Positions 37,019 to 45,625 of a DNA stretch of 64,000 nt are shown here, one piece after another. The stretch is taken from assembly GCA_963695415.1 (NCBI GenBank), contig CAVOGL010000003.1, forward strand, positions 1 through 64,000, given 5' to 3'. How positions within the stretch are numbered: position 1 is the first letter of the stretch; every line of letters starts with the position of its first letter. The DNA comes from CAVXWV01 sp963695415. Its GTDB lineage: Bacteria > Chloroflexota > Anaerolineae > Anaerolineales > UBA4823. Under the pieces are notes generated by a model. It worked only from the letters and a program-made list of their open reading frames with translations. It did no database searches and had not been told where the DNA came from. Made by a program: the position numbers and the translations under genes.

Positions 37019-38431
37019 ATGGCTAAAGTAGCAATTATCGGGGCGGGCAGTATCGTTTTCTGCAAAACGCTGATCCAGGATATCCTGGCGACGCCAGGTC
37101 TGGAAGACACGGAATTTGCACTGATGGCGCCCAGCACACGGCGGACACCACACGTGGAGGCATTCGTCAAGCGCGTCATTGCTGCCAACGACCTGCCGGC
37201 GAGTGTGTGGATTACCACGGACCGGCGAGAGGCGCTTGTTGGAGCGGACTACGTCATCGCCACATTCCAGGTTGGCGGGCTGCAGGGTTTCGAAATGGAT
37301 TACAGCATCCCGCTGAAGTATGGGGTTGACCAGTGTATCGGTGACACCCTGGGACCAGGCGGTGTCTTCCGCGCCTTGCGCAGCATCCCGGTGATGATGG
37401 AACTGGCAGCCGATATGCAGTCGTTGTGCCCGGACGCTGTCCTGCTCAACTACGTCAACCCGATGGCGATGGTGTGCTGGGCGCTGGGAAAAACCAGTGT
37501 ACCTTTCGTGGGACTATGCCACGGTGTGCAGACGACGATGGACCTGATCTCGGGCTATGTGGACCTGCCCAAAAACGAGATTGACTTCCTGTGCGCCGGG
37601 ATCAACCACATGGGATGGTTTCTCAAACTCGAGCATGAGGGAAAAGACCTTTACCCGCTTCTCCGGGAGCGCTTCGAGCTGCCTGAATATTATGTCAACG
37701 AGAAGGTGCGCGGGGAAGTGTTCCGGCACTTTGGTTACATGATGACCGAATCGACGGGACACCTGGCAGAATATGTGCCCTGGTTCCGTAAAAACCAGAT
37801 GGCGCTGGATCTGTACTGCGATGAACCAGGATTCGGTGGCGAGAGTGGTGCATATTACAATTTCAGTAAATATGTCACCGGCAAATACAGTGACGAAGAA
37901 ATCCTGGCGGATGAATCAGTAAAACTGCCCTCGCGCAGCATCGAATATGGCTCCTACGTGATCGAGGCCTTGGAAACCGGGCGCACATTCAAATTAAATG
38001 GCAACGTGATCAATGGTGGGATGATTACCAACCTGCCGGAGGATTGCTGTGCAGAGGGTCCCATGTATGTGGATCGCACTGGACTGCATAAGACGATCGT
38101 TGGCGACCTGCCTCCCCAATGCGCTGCGCTGAACCTGACCAACATCAATGTGCAAAGGCTGGCGGTCGAAGCCGCTCTGAGCGGTGACCCGGAACATATC
38201 GTCCACGCCTGCGCGTTGGATCCGTTATCAGGTGCCGTCCTCACTCTGAAGGAAATACGCGATATGGCAACGGAGATGCTCGAAGCAGAGGCGCAGTGGT
38301 TGCCACAGTTTGCCGGCAAAGCCATCCGCCCGACGCCTGCAGTGGTTGTTCATAAAGACGTTGTCCCGGCGGAAGTTCCGGTAGATCCTGCTCTGGCGAT
38401 CCTGGCGAGGTTTGGAGAGTTGGGAAAATAA
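37019..38431 (+). CDS. glycoside hydrolase family 4 (alpha-galactosidase/alpha-glucosidase type)
   Basis: GH4 enzymes hydrolyse glycosides by an NAD+- and Mn2+-dependent oxidation-elimination route. The 470-residue protein has the NAD fold KVAIIGAGSIVFCKTLIQD, the conserved YVNPMAMVCWAL, the metal-site CHGVQ, and GINHMGWFLKLEH. Family members act on alpha-galactosides, alpha-glucosides or alpha-glucuronides; the substrate cannot be fixed from sequence alone. AGGAGAATAAAAATG gives a clear ribosome site. Confidence 0.88.
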   Translation: MAKVAIIGAGSIVFCKTLIQDILATPGLEDTEFALMAPSTRRTPHVEAFVKRVIAANDLPASVWITTDRREALVGADYVIATFQVGGLQGFEMDYSIPLKYGVDQCIGDTLGPGGVFRALRSIPVMMELAADMQSLCPDAVLLNYVNPMAMVCWALGKTSVPFVGLCHGVQTTMDLISGYVDLPKNEIDFLCAGINHMGWFLKLEHEGKDLYPLLRERFELPEYYVNEKVRGEVFRHFGYMMTESTGHLAEYVPWFRKNQMALDLYCDEPGFGGESGAYYNFSKYVTGKYSDEEILADESVKLPSRSIEYGSYVIEALETGRTFKLNGNVINGGMITNLPEDCCAEGPMYVDRTGLHKTIVGDLPPQCAALNLTNINVQRLAVEAALSGDPEHIVHACALDPLSGAVLTLKEIRDMATEMLEAEAQWLPQFAGKAIRPTPAVVVHKDVVPAEVPVDPALAILARFGELGK

Positions 38432-38454
38432 AATCCCATTTACCGTCGCTCAAA

Positions 38455-39582
38455 TTGTTTGCTAGATTGTGGACGGTGTTGTTCATCACTGCACTCATGT
38501 GCTCAGGCTGTGCCAGGAACATGGAAGCTAAATCATATATAAGCGCCTGTTCAGAAATGGGTTTTCCCGCCTACCGGGTCGGTGCGTATTATTATCCATG
38601 GTATGGGGATGATTTCCATGGGGGCGCTTACCTGCGAGAGCACCTGGTCCCTGTACAACTGCCGGAACTGGGTGAATACGATGACCGCGACCCTGAGGTG
38701 ATCAAGCAGCATCTGACGTGGAGCCGGCAGGCGGGAATCGGATTTTGGGCAGCGAGCTGGTGGGGACCAGGAGGGCGTGAGGATATAACACTGCTGGAGC
38801 ATGTCCTGGTTCATCCGGACCTGGGTGATTTTCAAATCTCGTTGATTTATGAAACCTCCGGCAGGACGGAAAATTTCACGGATTATTCCAACCTGGCGGC
38901 AGATATTGATTATCTGGTGGACAATTATTTCGAACATCCAAACTACCTCAAGATCGAGGGCAAAGCGGTGTTGTTTGTTTACCTCACACGCGTTCTGGAA
39001 AGCCGCGGAAGTCTGGTGAGTAGCCTGGAGATGATGAGGTCTGCAGCGCGAGAAAAGGGTGTGGAATTGTTCATCATCGGCGACCATGCCTTTGGTCCTC
39101 CGCCCGGGCTTCCGGGCAATCTCTCGTTGATGGACGCGGTGACTAATTATGATGTTTATGGGGCAATGGGAGCATCAGGTTACGCCGGTCAACCGGCAGT
39201 AGAAGCGTATGCCACGGCTCAACAAGGCTGGAAAGAGCAGGCAGTCGTTGCGGGGATCGGGTTTGTACCCTCCGTGACACCAGGATTCAATGACACCGGG
39301 GTTCGCAGCGGTCACCTGCCTCTCTCGCGAAAATTGACTGAAGACGCCTCATTTGGCTCCCTGTTCCGGGCACTGCTGGCGAAGGCACGGGAACAGGTGG
39401 ATGAACGGGTTGGGTGTATGTTGATGGTGACATCCTTCAATGAGTGGCATGAAGACACCCAGATTGAGCCGGTCCGCAAGGCGGATGCCACAACCCGGGA
39501 AGAAGCTTTCACTGGCGGGCTGCCTTATGAAGGATATGGTGAAAAATACCTGCAGATTTTGCGTGAAGAACTGGGTCCATGA
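38455..39582 (+). CDS. lipoprotein, GH99-like (endo-alpha-mannosidase family) hydrolase
   Basis: TTG 38455 gives the signal LFARLWTVLFITALMCSGCA with lipobox CSGC, so the protein is probably surface-anchored. The catalytic domain opens with VGAYYYPWYGDDFHGG, a GH99 hallmark, and contains IGFWAASWWGPGG and MLMVTSFNEWHEDTQIEP with the acidic catalytic region. Length is 375 residues. It is a relative of the lipoprotein at 9792-11106 and the last gene of the sugar run. The likely role is cleavage of an extracellular glycan. Confidence 0.8.
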   Translation: MFARLWTVLFITALMCSGCARNMEAKSYISACSEMGFPAYRVGAYYYPWYGDDFHGGAYLREHLVPVQLPELGEYDDRDPEVIKQHLTWSRQAGIGFWAASWWGPGGREDITLLEHVLVHPDLGDFQISLIYETSGRTENFTDYSNLAADIDYLVDNYFEHPNYLKIEGKAVLFVYLTRVLESRGSLVSSLEMMRSAAREKGVELFIIGDHAFGPPPGLPGNLSLMDAVTNYDVYGAMGASGYAGQPAVEAYATAQQGWKEQAVVAGIGFVPSVTPGFNDTGVRSGHLPLSRKLTEDASFGSLFRALLAKAREQVDERVGCMLMVTSFNEWHEDTQIEPVRKADATTREEAFTGGLPYEGYGEKYLQILREELGP

Positions 39583-39691
39583 AAGGGATACAGGTTTGAA
39601 AGGTTTATCCTGGTTTGTGGGTTCTATCCAGCCAGGTCATTAAATTAAGGTAAACTGGTGATTCGTTGTTTGATTCATCGGAGGTGATAAC

Positions 39692-40141
39692 ATGAAAGCA
39701 GCATCACTGGATTTAACCAAGGTACATATTTTGCGCATCGATCCTGGTGAAGATGTACTCCAATCTGTGCAGTTATTCCTGGCGGAAGAAGGTATTCGCC
39801 AGGCAGTCGTGCTGGGAGGTTACGGTACCCTGGCAGCCTCGCACCTGCACTGGGTGAAGGACAACAAGATCCCTGCCAGGGAAGTATTCGGCAGGGAGGA
39901 AGGCGGGATCGAGATCCTGTCCATGAATGGGCTGGTCGTGGATGGTCAGGCGCACATTCATGTCACCCTGTCGACACCGGAGGGAGCATACGGTGGGCAT
40001 CTGGAAAATGAGTGTATTGCCTACGTGCTCTGCGAGGTGTTTTTAGGTGAGGTGGCAGGCAGCAGGCTTTCACGTGAGCGAGTTCAGGTCGATGTGGAAG
40101 GAATGGGCGTGGGCACCATCCCGAGGTTGACGTTTAATTGA
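39692..40141 (+). CDS. PPC-domain (DUF296) protein
   Basis: A 149-residue stand-alone PPC/DUF296 protein: HILRIDPGEDVLQSVQLFLAEEG, then VVLGGYGTL, and HIHVTLSTPEGAYGGHLENECIA. The conserved histidines and GG-HL motif suggest a metal-binding trimer, as in characterised family members. GGAGGTGATAAC precedes the ATG. Bacterial function is not established. Confidence 0.8.
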   Translation: MKAASLDLTKVHILRIDPGEDVLQSVQLFLAEEGIRQAVVLGGYGTLAASHLHWVKDNKIPAREVFGREEGGIEILSMNGLVVDGQAHIHVTLSTPEGAYGGHLENECIAYVLCEVFLGEVAGSRLSRERVQVDVEGMGVGTIPRLTFN

Positions 40142-40179
40142 GCCCTTATACCTGAATCTAATTTCTGTCAGGAGACAAT

Positions 40180-40500
40180 ATGCCATATATAAACCTTGAG
40201 GAAATCGAAAGGATTGAAAGGATGTCCGGTTTCCATGGGCGATTCATCCACATGGAGAACGTCACTTTTGCAGATTGGATCATCCTGGAAGGCTCGCAGG
40301 CTCCCGAACATTCTCACCCGCACGAACAGATAACCTACTTGCTGGAGGGTAAATTCGAGTTTGTACTGGGTGGAGAAAAGCAGGTGCTGGAACCGGGGAA
40401 AGCGGCGGTTATCCCCGGCAACGTCGTGCATTCCGGGAAGGCTCTCACGGATTGCCATCTGGTGGATGTCTTTTACCCGGTGCGCGAGGATTTACGTTGA
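40180..40500 (+). CDS. cupin-domain protein
   Basis: A 106-residue single cupin with motif 1 EHSHPHEQITYLLEGKFEFVLGG (two His and one Glu) and motif 2 PGKAAVIPGNVVHSGKAL. This resembles the small pectin-degradation or auxin-binding type cupins. AGGAGA lies upstream. It is followed 22 nt later by a methyltransferase gene. Confidence 0.82.
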   Translation: MPYINLEEIERIERMSGFHGRFIHMENVTFADWIILEGSQAPEHSHPHEQITYLLEGKFEFVLGGEKQVLEPGKAAVIPGNVVHSGKALTDCHLVDVFYPVREDLR

Positions 40501-40522
40501 GCAATTGCATTGGTGCAAAGCG

Positions 40523-41248
40523 ATGATTGGCAACGAGAAGCATACCCCGATCGCTCTGGAAGCATATGAGCAGCTGGCAGAGGCTTACGATGCACGCGTC
40601 GCCACCAAGCCGCATAATGCCTATTACGACCGACCTGCAGTCTTAAGCCTGCTGCCGGAAGTGCGAGGCATGAAAGTGCTGGATGCCGGCTGCGGTCCTG
40701 GCGTCTATTCTGAGATACTGGTCGAGATGGGCGCTGAGGTGGTGGCGGTGGATGTCAGCCCGAAGATGGTGGCGGCTGCAAAGAAGCGTTTGGGTGAACG
40801 AGCCCGGATATTCCAGGCTGATCTGGAACAGGATATCCCCGGTTTGGAGGCAGAAACCTTCGACCTGATTATCAGCCCATTGGTGCTCAACTACATCGAT
40901 GATCTCTACCCAATCTTCGAACGGTTCTACCGGCTGTTGAAAAGGGGAGGTCTCCTTGTGTTCTCGGTTGGGCATCCTTTTTTCGATTTTGTGTATTACA
41001 AGTCGGAGAATTACTTCGCTACTGAGAAGGTGGGTACTGTGTGGCGAGGGTTTGGCAAGCCAGTGTATGTGCCGGCTTACCGTCATTCTTTGAGCGCACT
41101 GATCAATCCACTCCTGGATGCGGGATTCAGCCTGGAAAGGGTGCTGGAGCCTTTACCTACCGAGGAATTCCAGCAGGCTGACCCTGAGGAATACGAGCAG
41201 CTGATGCGTTCTCCAGGATTTCTGTGTGTTCGGGCGAGGAAGGATTAA
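40523..41248 (+). CDS. class I SAM-dependent methyltransferase
   Basis: A 241-residue protein with motif I VLDAGCGPGVYSEIL, acidic motif II VVAVDVS, and motif IV FDLIISPLVLNYI. The N-terminus AYEQLAEAYDARVATKPHNAYYDRP fits the methyltransferase_11/25 group acting on small molecules. The substrate is unknown. The stop overlaps the start region of the next small gene. Confidence 0.85.
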   Translation: MIGNEKHTPIALEAYEQLAEAYDARVATKPHNAYYDRPAVLSLLPEVRGMKVLDAGCGPGVYSEILVEMGAEVVAVDVSPKMVAAAKKRLGERARIFQADLEQDIPGLEAETFDLIISPLVLNYIDDLYPIFERFYRLLKRGGLLVFSVGHPFFDFVYYKSENYFATEKVGTVWRGFGKPVYVPAYRHSLSALINPLLDAGFSLERVLEPLPTEEFQQADPEEYEQLMRSPGFLCVRARKD

Positions 41249-41249
41249 G

Positions 41250-41624
41250 ATGGGATCGCGCCCGTTGAATTTAGCATTTCGGTTCATCTTGGAGCTCGTT
41301 GGTCTGTTCAGCCTGATCTATTGGGGTTGGGCACAAGTTGATGGATTGATACGCTATGTACTGGCGATCGGTCTGCCGTTCCTGGCAGCCGTTGTTTGGG
41401 GGATGTTTAATGTGCCCGGCGATCCCAGCCGTTCTGGAAAAGCTCCGGTCCCTGTGCCAGGATGGGTGCGTCTGCTGATAGAACTGGTCTATTTTTCGCT
41501 GTCTGCATGGTGCCTGTGGGATGCGGGTGCGCAGATTTGGAGCCTTATCTTTGCAGGAGCGGTTTTATTGCACTACGCATTATCCGTCGACCGCATCCGC
41601 TGGCTTTTGAGCCGGCAACCTTGA
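41250..41624 (+). CDS. YrdB-like (DUF2568) membrane protein
   Basis: A 124-residue protein with four hydrophobic helices: NLAFRFILELVGLFSLIYWGW, IRYVLAIGLPFLAAVVWGMF, LLIELVYFSLSAWCLW and IWSLIFAGAVLLHYAL. The motif WGMFNVPGDPSRSGKAPVPV between helices 2 and 3 is characteristic of DUF2568. Function unknown. Confidence 0.78.
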   Translation: MGSRPLNLAFRFILELVGLFSLIYWGWAQVDGLIRYVLAIGLPFLAAVVWGMFNVPGDPSRSGKAPVPVPGWVRLLIELVYFSLSAWCLWDAGAQIWSLIFAGAVLLHYALSVDRIRWLLSRQP

Positions 41625-41627
41625 CGC

Positions 41628-41650
41628 GAAGGTAGTTGTCGATAGACTTC
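41628..41650 (+). repeat. hairpin with AGTTGTCGATAG loop, copy 1
   Basis: GAAG (41628-41631) and CTTC (41647-41650) enclose a loop containing AGTTGTCGATAG. The same loop recurs at 42523 on the other side of the Nif3-like gene with different stem bases. Confidence 0.4.
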
Positions 41651-41714
41651 TGGCTTGGGCTTACTCCATTCTAATTTACCGCAGATCATTCATAATCAAA
41701 ATCAAGGATAATTC

Positions 41715-42506
41715 ATGACAATCACAATTAACCAGGCAATCAATACGATAATAAAGGATGTACCAGGGGCTCCTTTCGATGAGACTGTCGATGTTGTCAA
41801 GATCGGTGATCCGGAACAGGCATTGAGCGGAATCGCGGTCACATTCCTGGCAAATGCTGAGGTCCTCAAGGATGCTGCTGGCTCAGGTCTTAATTTCATC
41901 ATTACCCATGAACCGGTTTTCTACAACCATCTGGATGAAACGGGTTGGCTGAACCAGGACCCTGTACTCCTGGCGAAACAGGAGCTTATCCAATCCAGCG
42001 ACCTGGTCATCTGGCGTTTCCACGATTATTTACATTCGATCCCCCCGGACAGCACCGTAATGGGTTTGCTGGAGGCGCTGGGGTGGGAAGAGTACGCTCT
42101 TCCAGATAAGTTCTACGTCTGCCGGATTCCTGAGATTTCCTTTGCGGACCTCATCCAGCACGTGAAAACAAAACTGGGTATCGAAACATTGCGGATAGTA
42201 GGAGAAATGAGTGTGAAGTGCCAGGGGATCGCCCTGATCCCTGGAGCGCCTGGTTATCGCTGGCAGATCGGCGTGTTAGAGGATCCAGACGTGGATGTGA
42301 TGATCACCGGTGAGATCAGCGAGTGGGAGACGCCTGAGTACGTGCGCGACGCAAATACCCTTGGCATAAACAAGGGATTGATCGTTTCCGGTCACGCCCC
42401 AAGCGAAGAACCAGGCATGGAGCGCATGGTTCCCTGGCTGCAAGAACGCTTTCCCGGCTTCCCGGTCAAATTCTTCCCCAACAGTACTGCACTGAGAACT
42501 TTTTGA
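41715..42506 (+). CDS. Nif3-like dinuclear metal-centre protein (YbgI family)
   Basis: The 263-residue protein follows the Nif3/YqfO/YbgI plan: a metal-binding FIITHEPVFYNH near residue 60, FHDYLHSIPPDSTVMGL (~112), and late VMITGEISEWETPEYVRD and GLIVSGHAPSEEPGM. These supply the His and Glu ligands of the dinuclear site. The cellular role of the family is uncertain, with GTP cyclohydrolase-like and hydrolase roles proposed. AAGGATAATTC precedes the ATG. It is flanked on both sides by similar-loop hairpins. Confidence 0.85.
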   Translation: MTITINQAINTIIKDVPGAPFDETVDVVKIGDPEQALSGIAVTFLANAEVLKDAAGSGLNFIITHEPVFYNHLDETGWLNQDPVLLAKQELIQSSDLVIWRFHDYLHSIPPDSTVMGLLEALGWEEYALPDKFYVCRIPEISFADLIQHVKTKLGIETLRIVGEMSVKCQGIALIPGAPGYRWQIGVLEDPDVDVMITGEISEWETPEYVRDANTLGINKGLIVSGHAPSEEPGMERMVPWLQERFPGFPVKFFPNSTALRTF

Positions 42507-42516
42507 GTCTTGTTAA

Positions 42517-42539
42517 GGTGCCAGTTGTCGATAGGCACC
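42517..42539 (+). terminator. hairpin with AGTTGTCGATAG loop, copy 2
   Basis: GGTGCC (42517-42522) and GGCACC (42534-42539) form a 6-bp stem around AGTTGTCGATA, 10 nt after the Nif3-like stop and between convergent genes. There is no long T-tract. It could terminate the plus-strand transcript or be a repeat copy paired with 41628-41650. Confidence 0.4.
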
Positions 42540-42606
42540 ATTTGTGCACTGTTATACCCGGGTTTCGTAGGTTGAGTTTCTTACCGGCACCTGAAATGAG
42601 TTTGGG

Positions 42607-42891
42607 TCATCTTTCAGGTATTCGGTGCCTGCGAGCCAGTTCTGCCTCGACATCCCTCAAGCTGAGTCCATGGGCGGACAACAGGACGAGAGTGTGGTAG
42701 AGTAAATCGGAAATTTCCTCTACCAGCCGTTGGTTCCCTTGCCCTTTCGCCGCCAGAATCACCTCGATGGATTCCTCCCCGATTTTCTGCAGAATCCTGT
42801 CATCACCCATGTCGAAGAGCTCATTGGTATAGGATCCGGGTTTAGGATTGGCTTTGCGGTCTTCGATGATTTCAAATAGCTTGTTTAACAT
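42607..42891 (-). CDS. hisE: phosphoribosyl-ATP pyrophosphatase
   Basis: HisE hydrolyses PR-ATP to PR-AMP in step 2 of histidine synthesis. The 94-residue protein has GSYTNELFDMGDDRILQKIGEESIEVILAAK, carrying the acidic E-E-x2-E Mg-binding helix, and EISDLLYHTLVLL. It is the last gene of the operon and begins exactly at the hisI end. Confidence 0.93.
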   Translation of the reverse strand: MLNKLFEIIEDRKANPKPGSYTNELFDMGDDRILQKIGEESIEVILAAKGQGNQRLVEEISDLLYHTLVLLSAHGLSLRDVEAELARRHRIPER

Positions 42892-43212
42892 TCACTCGAC
42901 CTCCGGGTACACCGGGCTAAAAAAGCAACTGGTCTCACCTGTATGGCAGGCTGGACCGTGAGGATGCACCTTTAATAATATGGTGTCGGCGTCGCAGTCC
43001 ACTCGGACCTCGATGACATCGAGATAATTACCGGAGGTCGCCCCCTTGTGCCAGAGTTCGCCCCGGCTGCGGCTCCAGAAATGTGCCTGCCGGATCAGCA
43101 TGGTTTTTTCAAACGCTTCAGCATTCATCCAGGCTACCATCAAGACCTGCCCTGTATCAGCATCCTGAACGACTGCAGGGATCAGACCGTTGGCGTCATA
43201 GTTTAATTCCAT
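42892..43212 (-). CDS. hisI: phosphoribosyl-AMP cyclohydrolase
   Basis: HisI opens the adenine ring of PR-AMP (step 3). The 106-residue protein shows VLMVAWMNAEAFEKT, HFWSRSRGELWHKG, and the metal-site VDCDADTILLKVHPHGPACHTG. It is separate from HisE, unlike the fused HisIE of enterics. Confidence 0.94.
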   Translation of the reverse strand: MELNYDANGLIPAVVQDADTGQVLMVAWMNAEAFEKTMLIRQAHFWSRSRGELWHKGATSGNYLDVIEVRVDCDADTILLKVHPHGPACHTGETSCFFSPVYPEVE

Positions 43213-43250
43213 GTTTCCACCTCAATTCCAGCCACTGTGAACGGCTGAGT

Positions 43251-44030
43251 CTAAAATGACTGGTCGATCCCAACCGGTCTGATTGGAATGTGCTTTACGA
43301 TCAGGTACTGCTTGATTTCGCCAACCGTCAGCTTCTTGTCGTGGAACAGGGAAGCTGCCAGGGCAGCATCCGCCTTCCCGTTGGTGAGTACCTCAGCGAA
43401 ATGTTCCAGTTTTCCGGCACCACCGCTGGCGATCACCGGGACATTCACCGTTTCAGCCACCTTGCGGGTTAACTCGATGTCATAACCGGCGAGTGTCCCG
43501 TCAGCATCCATGCTGGTCAGCAGGATTTCACCGGCGCCCAGTTCCACACCTCGACTCACCCATTCCAGGGCATCGATGCCGGTTGGCGTCCTGCCACCAT
43601 GGATATAAACTTCCCACTCGCCAGGTGCTTTTCGTTTGGCATCCACTGCCAGGACCACGCACTGGCTTCCAAAGCGTTCCGCTCCCTGGCTGAGGAGTTG
43701 AGGGTTGTTGACCGCGGCGGTGTTGATGCTGATCTTATCTGCCCCTGCCAGAAGGATGGTGCGCATGTCCTCGACGCTTGTTACACCACCGCCGACCGTC
43801 AAGGGCAGGAAGATCTCGTCTGCAACCCGCCGGACGGTTTCCGCTGTGGTTTTCCTTCTCTCCGGGCTTGCTGTGATGTCGAGGAAGACCAGCTCATCGG
43901 CGCCCATGCGGTCATAAATGCGCGCGTTCTCGACTGGATCACCGGCATCTCGCAGGTTGACAAAGTTGACGCCTTTGACGACACGACCGTCCTTGATGTC
44001 CAGGCAGGGGATAATGCGCCTGGCTAACAT
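43251..44030 (-). CDS. hisF: imidazole glycerol phosphate synthase, cyclase subunit
   Basis: HisF is the TIM-barrel cyclase that works with the HisH amidotransferase to make IGP and AICAR. The 259-residue protein opens MLARRIIPCLDIKDGRVVKGVNF, with the catalytic Asp in CLDIKDGR. TVGGGVTSVEDM and VIASGGAGKLEHF are phosphate-binding loops, and LTSMDADGT carries the second catalytic Asp. ATG 44030 is the conserved start. Confidence 0.95.
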   Translation of the reverse strand: MLARRIIPCLDIKDGRVVKGVNFVNLRDAGDPVENARIYDRMGADELVFLDITASPERRKTTAETVRRVADEIFLPLTVGGGVTSVEDMRTILLAGADKISINTAAVNNPQLLSQGAERFGSQCVVLAVDAKRKAPGEWEVYIHGGRTPTGIDALEWVSRGVELGAGEILLTSMDADGTLAGYDIELTRKVAETVNVPVIASGGAGKLEHFAEVLTNGKADAALAASLFHDKKLTVGEIKQYLIVKHIPIRPVGIDQSF

Positions 44031-44094
44031 GGTGAGACCTTCATAGAAATTGAATGAACCGCAGGCGAGTGTCTTGCCAGCATATTTATGCCTC

Positions 44095-44129
44095 CGTTCG
44101 AACGATATTAAGCGGATTACCAATCCGCT
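44095..44129 (-). repeat. intra-operon palindromes between hisA and hisF
   Basis: CGTTCGAACG (44095-44104) is a perfect palindrome. AGCGGATT (44111-44118) and AATCCGCT (44122-44129) form an 8-bp stem with a 3-nt loop. They lie in the only sizeable gap (144 bp) of the his operon and could stabilise or process the transcript. Confidence 0.5.
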
Positions 44130-44174
44130 CTACGTTTCTAAGTTTAAAGGCTGGTCTGGGTGAAGGAGAAATAA

Positions 44175-44990
44175 TTAACACTTCAGCGCCTCCTCCAGGT
44201 TAACCGCCCCATCATACAATGCACGACCGATGATGATGCCGGAGATCCGCCCAGAGGACCGACCAGGTTTCCGCTCAGAAACTGTGTGCCTCGCAACTGA
44301 AGCCTTTTTTGCCTTAATAACATCTTCAATCGATTTCACGCCCCCAGAAACGATCACGTTCAGGTTCGTTTTGTCAGCCAGTTCCACAGAAGCGACGATG
44401 TCTGCACCGCTGCCAACCCCATCCCGGGCTATGTTAGTATAGATGACGGTCCGGATTCCAGCTGTATACATGTCTATACCCAGTTTTTCAACCGCCATAC
44501 CGGAATCTTCTTTCCAGCCGCGAACGCGTACTTTTCCCTCCCTGGCATCCAGGGCAGCCGCAATCTGGTCTGAGCCATATTTCTGAAGGGCTGCACCCAC
44601 GATTTTGGGGGATTCAACAGCTGCTGTTCCCAACAACACCCGTGATACGCCAGCCTGAATCACGTCCTCGATGTCAATCATCCGGCGAAGCCCACCGCCA
44701 TATTGTACTTTTGCGCTATATAAGGCAGATATCTCAAGAATCGACCGCAAGGCTGCCAGATTTTCCTGGTGAGTTTCATCAAAAGCGCCATCCAAATTGA
44801 CAACATGCAACCAGCGTGCCCCGGCAGACAACCAGCGTTCTGCCACTTTTGCAGGATCATTGCCATAATTCGTTTGCTGCCCAGGATCTCCCTGGCGCAA
44901 CCTGACCACTTTTCCCTTTCTCAGGTCAATTGCCGGGTAAATGTCGAACACGGTTTCACCGCCCATTTGTAGTGGAGATTGGTCAACCAT
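44175..44990 (-). CDS. hisA: phosphoribosylformimino-AICAR ribotide isomerase with an unusual C-terminal insertion
   Basis: HisA is the Amadori isomerase of step 4. Conserved strands are FDIYPAIDLRKGKVVRLRQGD (catalytic Asp in AIDL), LHVVNLDGAF, VQYGGGLR, VIYTNIARDG with the second Asp, and VIVSGGVKSIEDV. Between KAKKAS and GIIIGRALYDG there is an insertion of about 20 residues (RHTVSERKPGRSSGRIS) that I do not recall from other HisA proteins; it lies by the second phosphate site. ATG 44990 overlaps the hisH stop (TGATG). A GTG at 44951 matches the usual family N-terminus and is the main alternative. Confidence 0.92.
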   Translation of the reverse strand: MVDQSPLQMGGETVFDIYPAIDLRKGKVVRLRQGDPGQQTNYGNDPAKVAERWLSAGARWLHVVNLDGAFDETHQENLAALRSILEISALYSAKVQYGGGLRRMIDIEDVIQAGVSRVLLGTAAVESPKIVGAALQKYGSDQIAAALDAREGKVRVRGWKEDSGMAVEKLGIDMYTAGIRTVIYTNIARDGVGSGADIVASVELADKTNLNVIVSGGVKSIEDVIKAKKASVARHTVSERKPGRSSGRISGIIIGRALYDGAVNLEEALKC

Positions 44991-45625
44991 CAACACTTCT
45001 CCACAAAATTCCGTAAAATTTTCAAACCTACATCCTGGCTTTTCTCCGGGTGGAACTGGACGCCGTAGAGACGCTCCCTGACAACCACGGAAGCATAGCG
45101 GATGCCGTATTCGGTTATCGCAGCAACGTTTGCCTGGCTTTCGGGCTCGCAGTAATAGGCGTGGTTGAAATAAGCGTAGCTGCCTTCGTCAAGCCCTTCA
45201 AGCAACGGGACCTGTCCTCTGTTCAAAACCTGGTTCCATCCCGTCTGCGGGACCTTATATCCATCGGTATTGAAACAAAGCACTCTGCCAGGGATAATGC
45301 CAAGTCCGTTGTGGTTTCCCTGCTCCTCACTGGTTTCGAAGAGGAGCTGCATTCCCAGGCAAATACCCAGCATGGCCGTCCCGTTCTCGAAAACTGTCCG
45401 GATGGTTGTCTCCAGGTTCCGCGAGCGCAATCCCAGCATCCCGTCGCCAAAGGCGCCGACACCGGGGAGGACAACCTTGTCGGCAGCGAGGATTTCGGCG
45501 GGATCTGCGGTGAGGATCACGCGTCCTCCAGCTGCTTCAAGCGCTTTTTGCACGGAACGCAGGTTACCGATGCCGTAATCGACCAGGGCGATGCGGGCTT
45601 CGTGAACAGGCTCGTGGCTCTTCAT
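44990..45625 (-). CDS. hisH: imidazole glycerol phosphate synthase, glutamine amidotransferase subunit
   Basis: HisH supplies ammonia to HisF. This 211-residue class I amidotransferase has IALVDYGIGNLRSV, VLPGVGAFGDGM, the nucleophile Cys in LGICLGMQLLFE, and the catalytic His/Glu pair in GVQFHPEKS. The ATG overlaps the hisB stop codon (ATGA). Confidence 0.95.
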   Translation of the reverse strand: MKSHEPVHEARIALVDYGIGNLRSVQKALEAAGGRVILTADPAEILAADKVVLPGVGAFGDGMLGLRSRNLETTIRTVFENGTAMLGICLGMQLLFETSEEQGNHNGLGIIPGRVLCFNTDGYKVPQTGWNQVLNRGQVPLLEGLDEGSYAYFNHAYYCEPESQANVAAITEYGIRYASVVVRERLYGVQFHPEKSQDVGLKILRNFVEKC

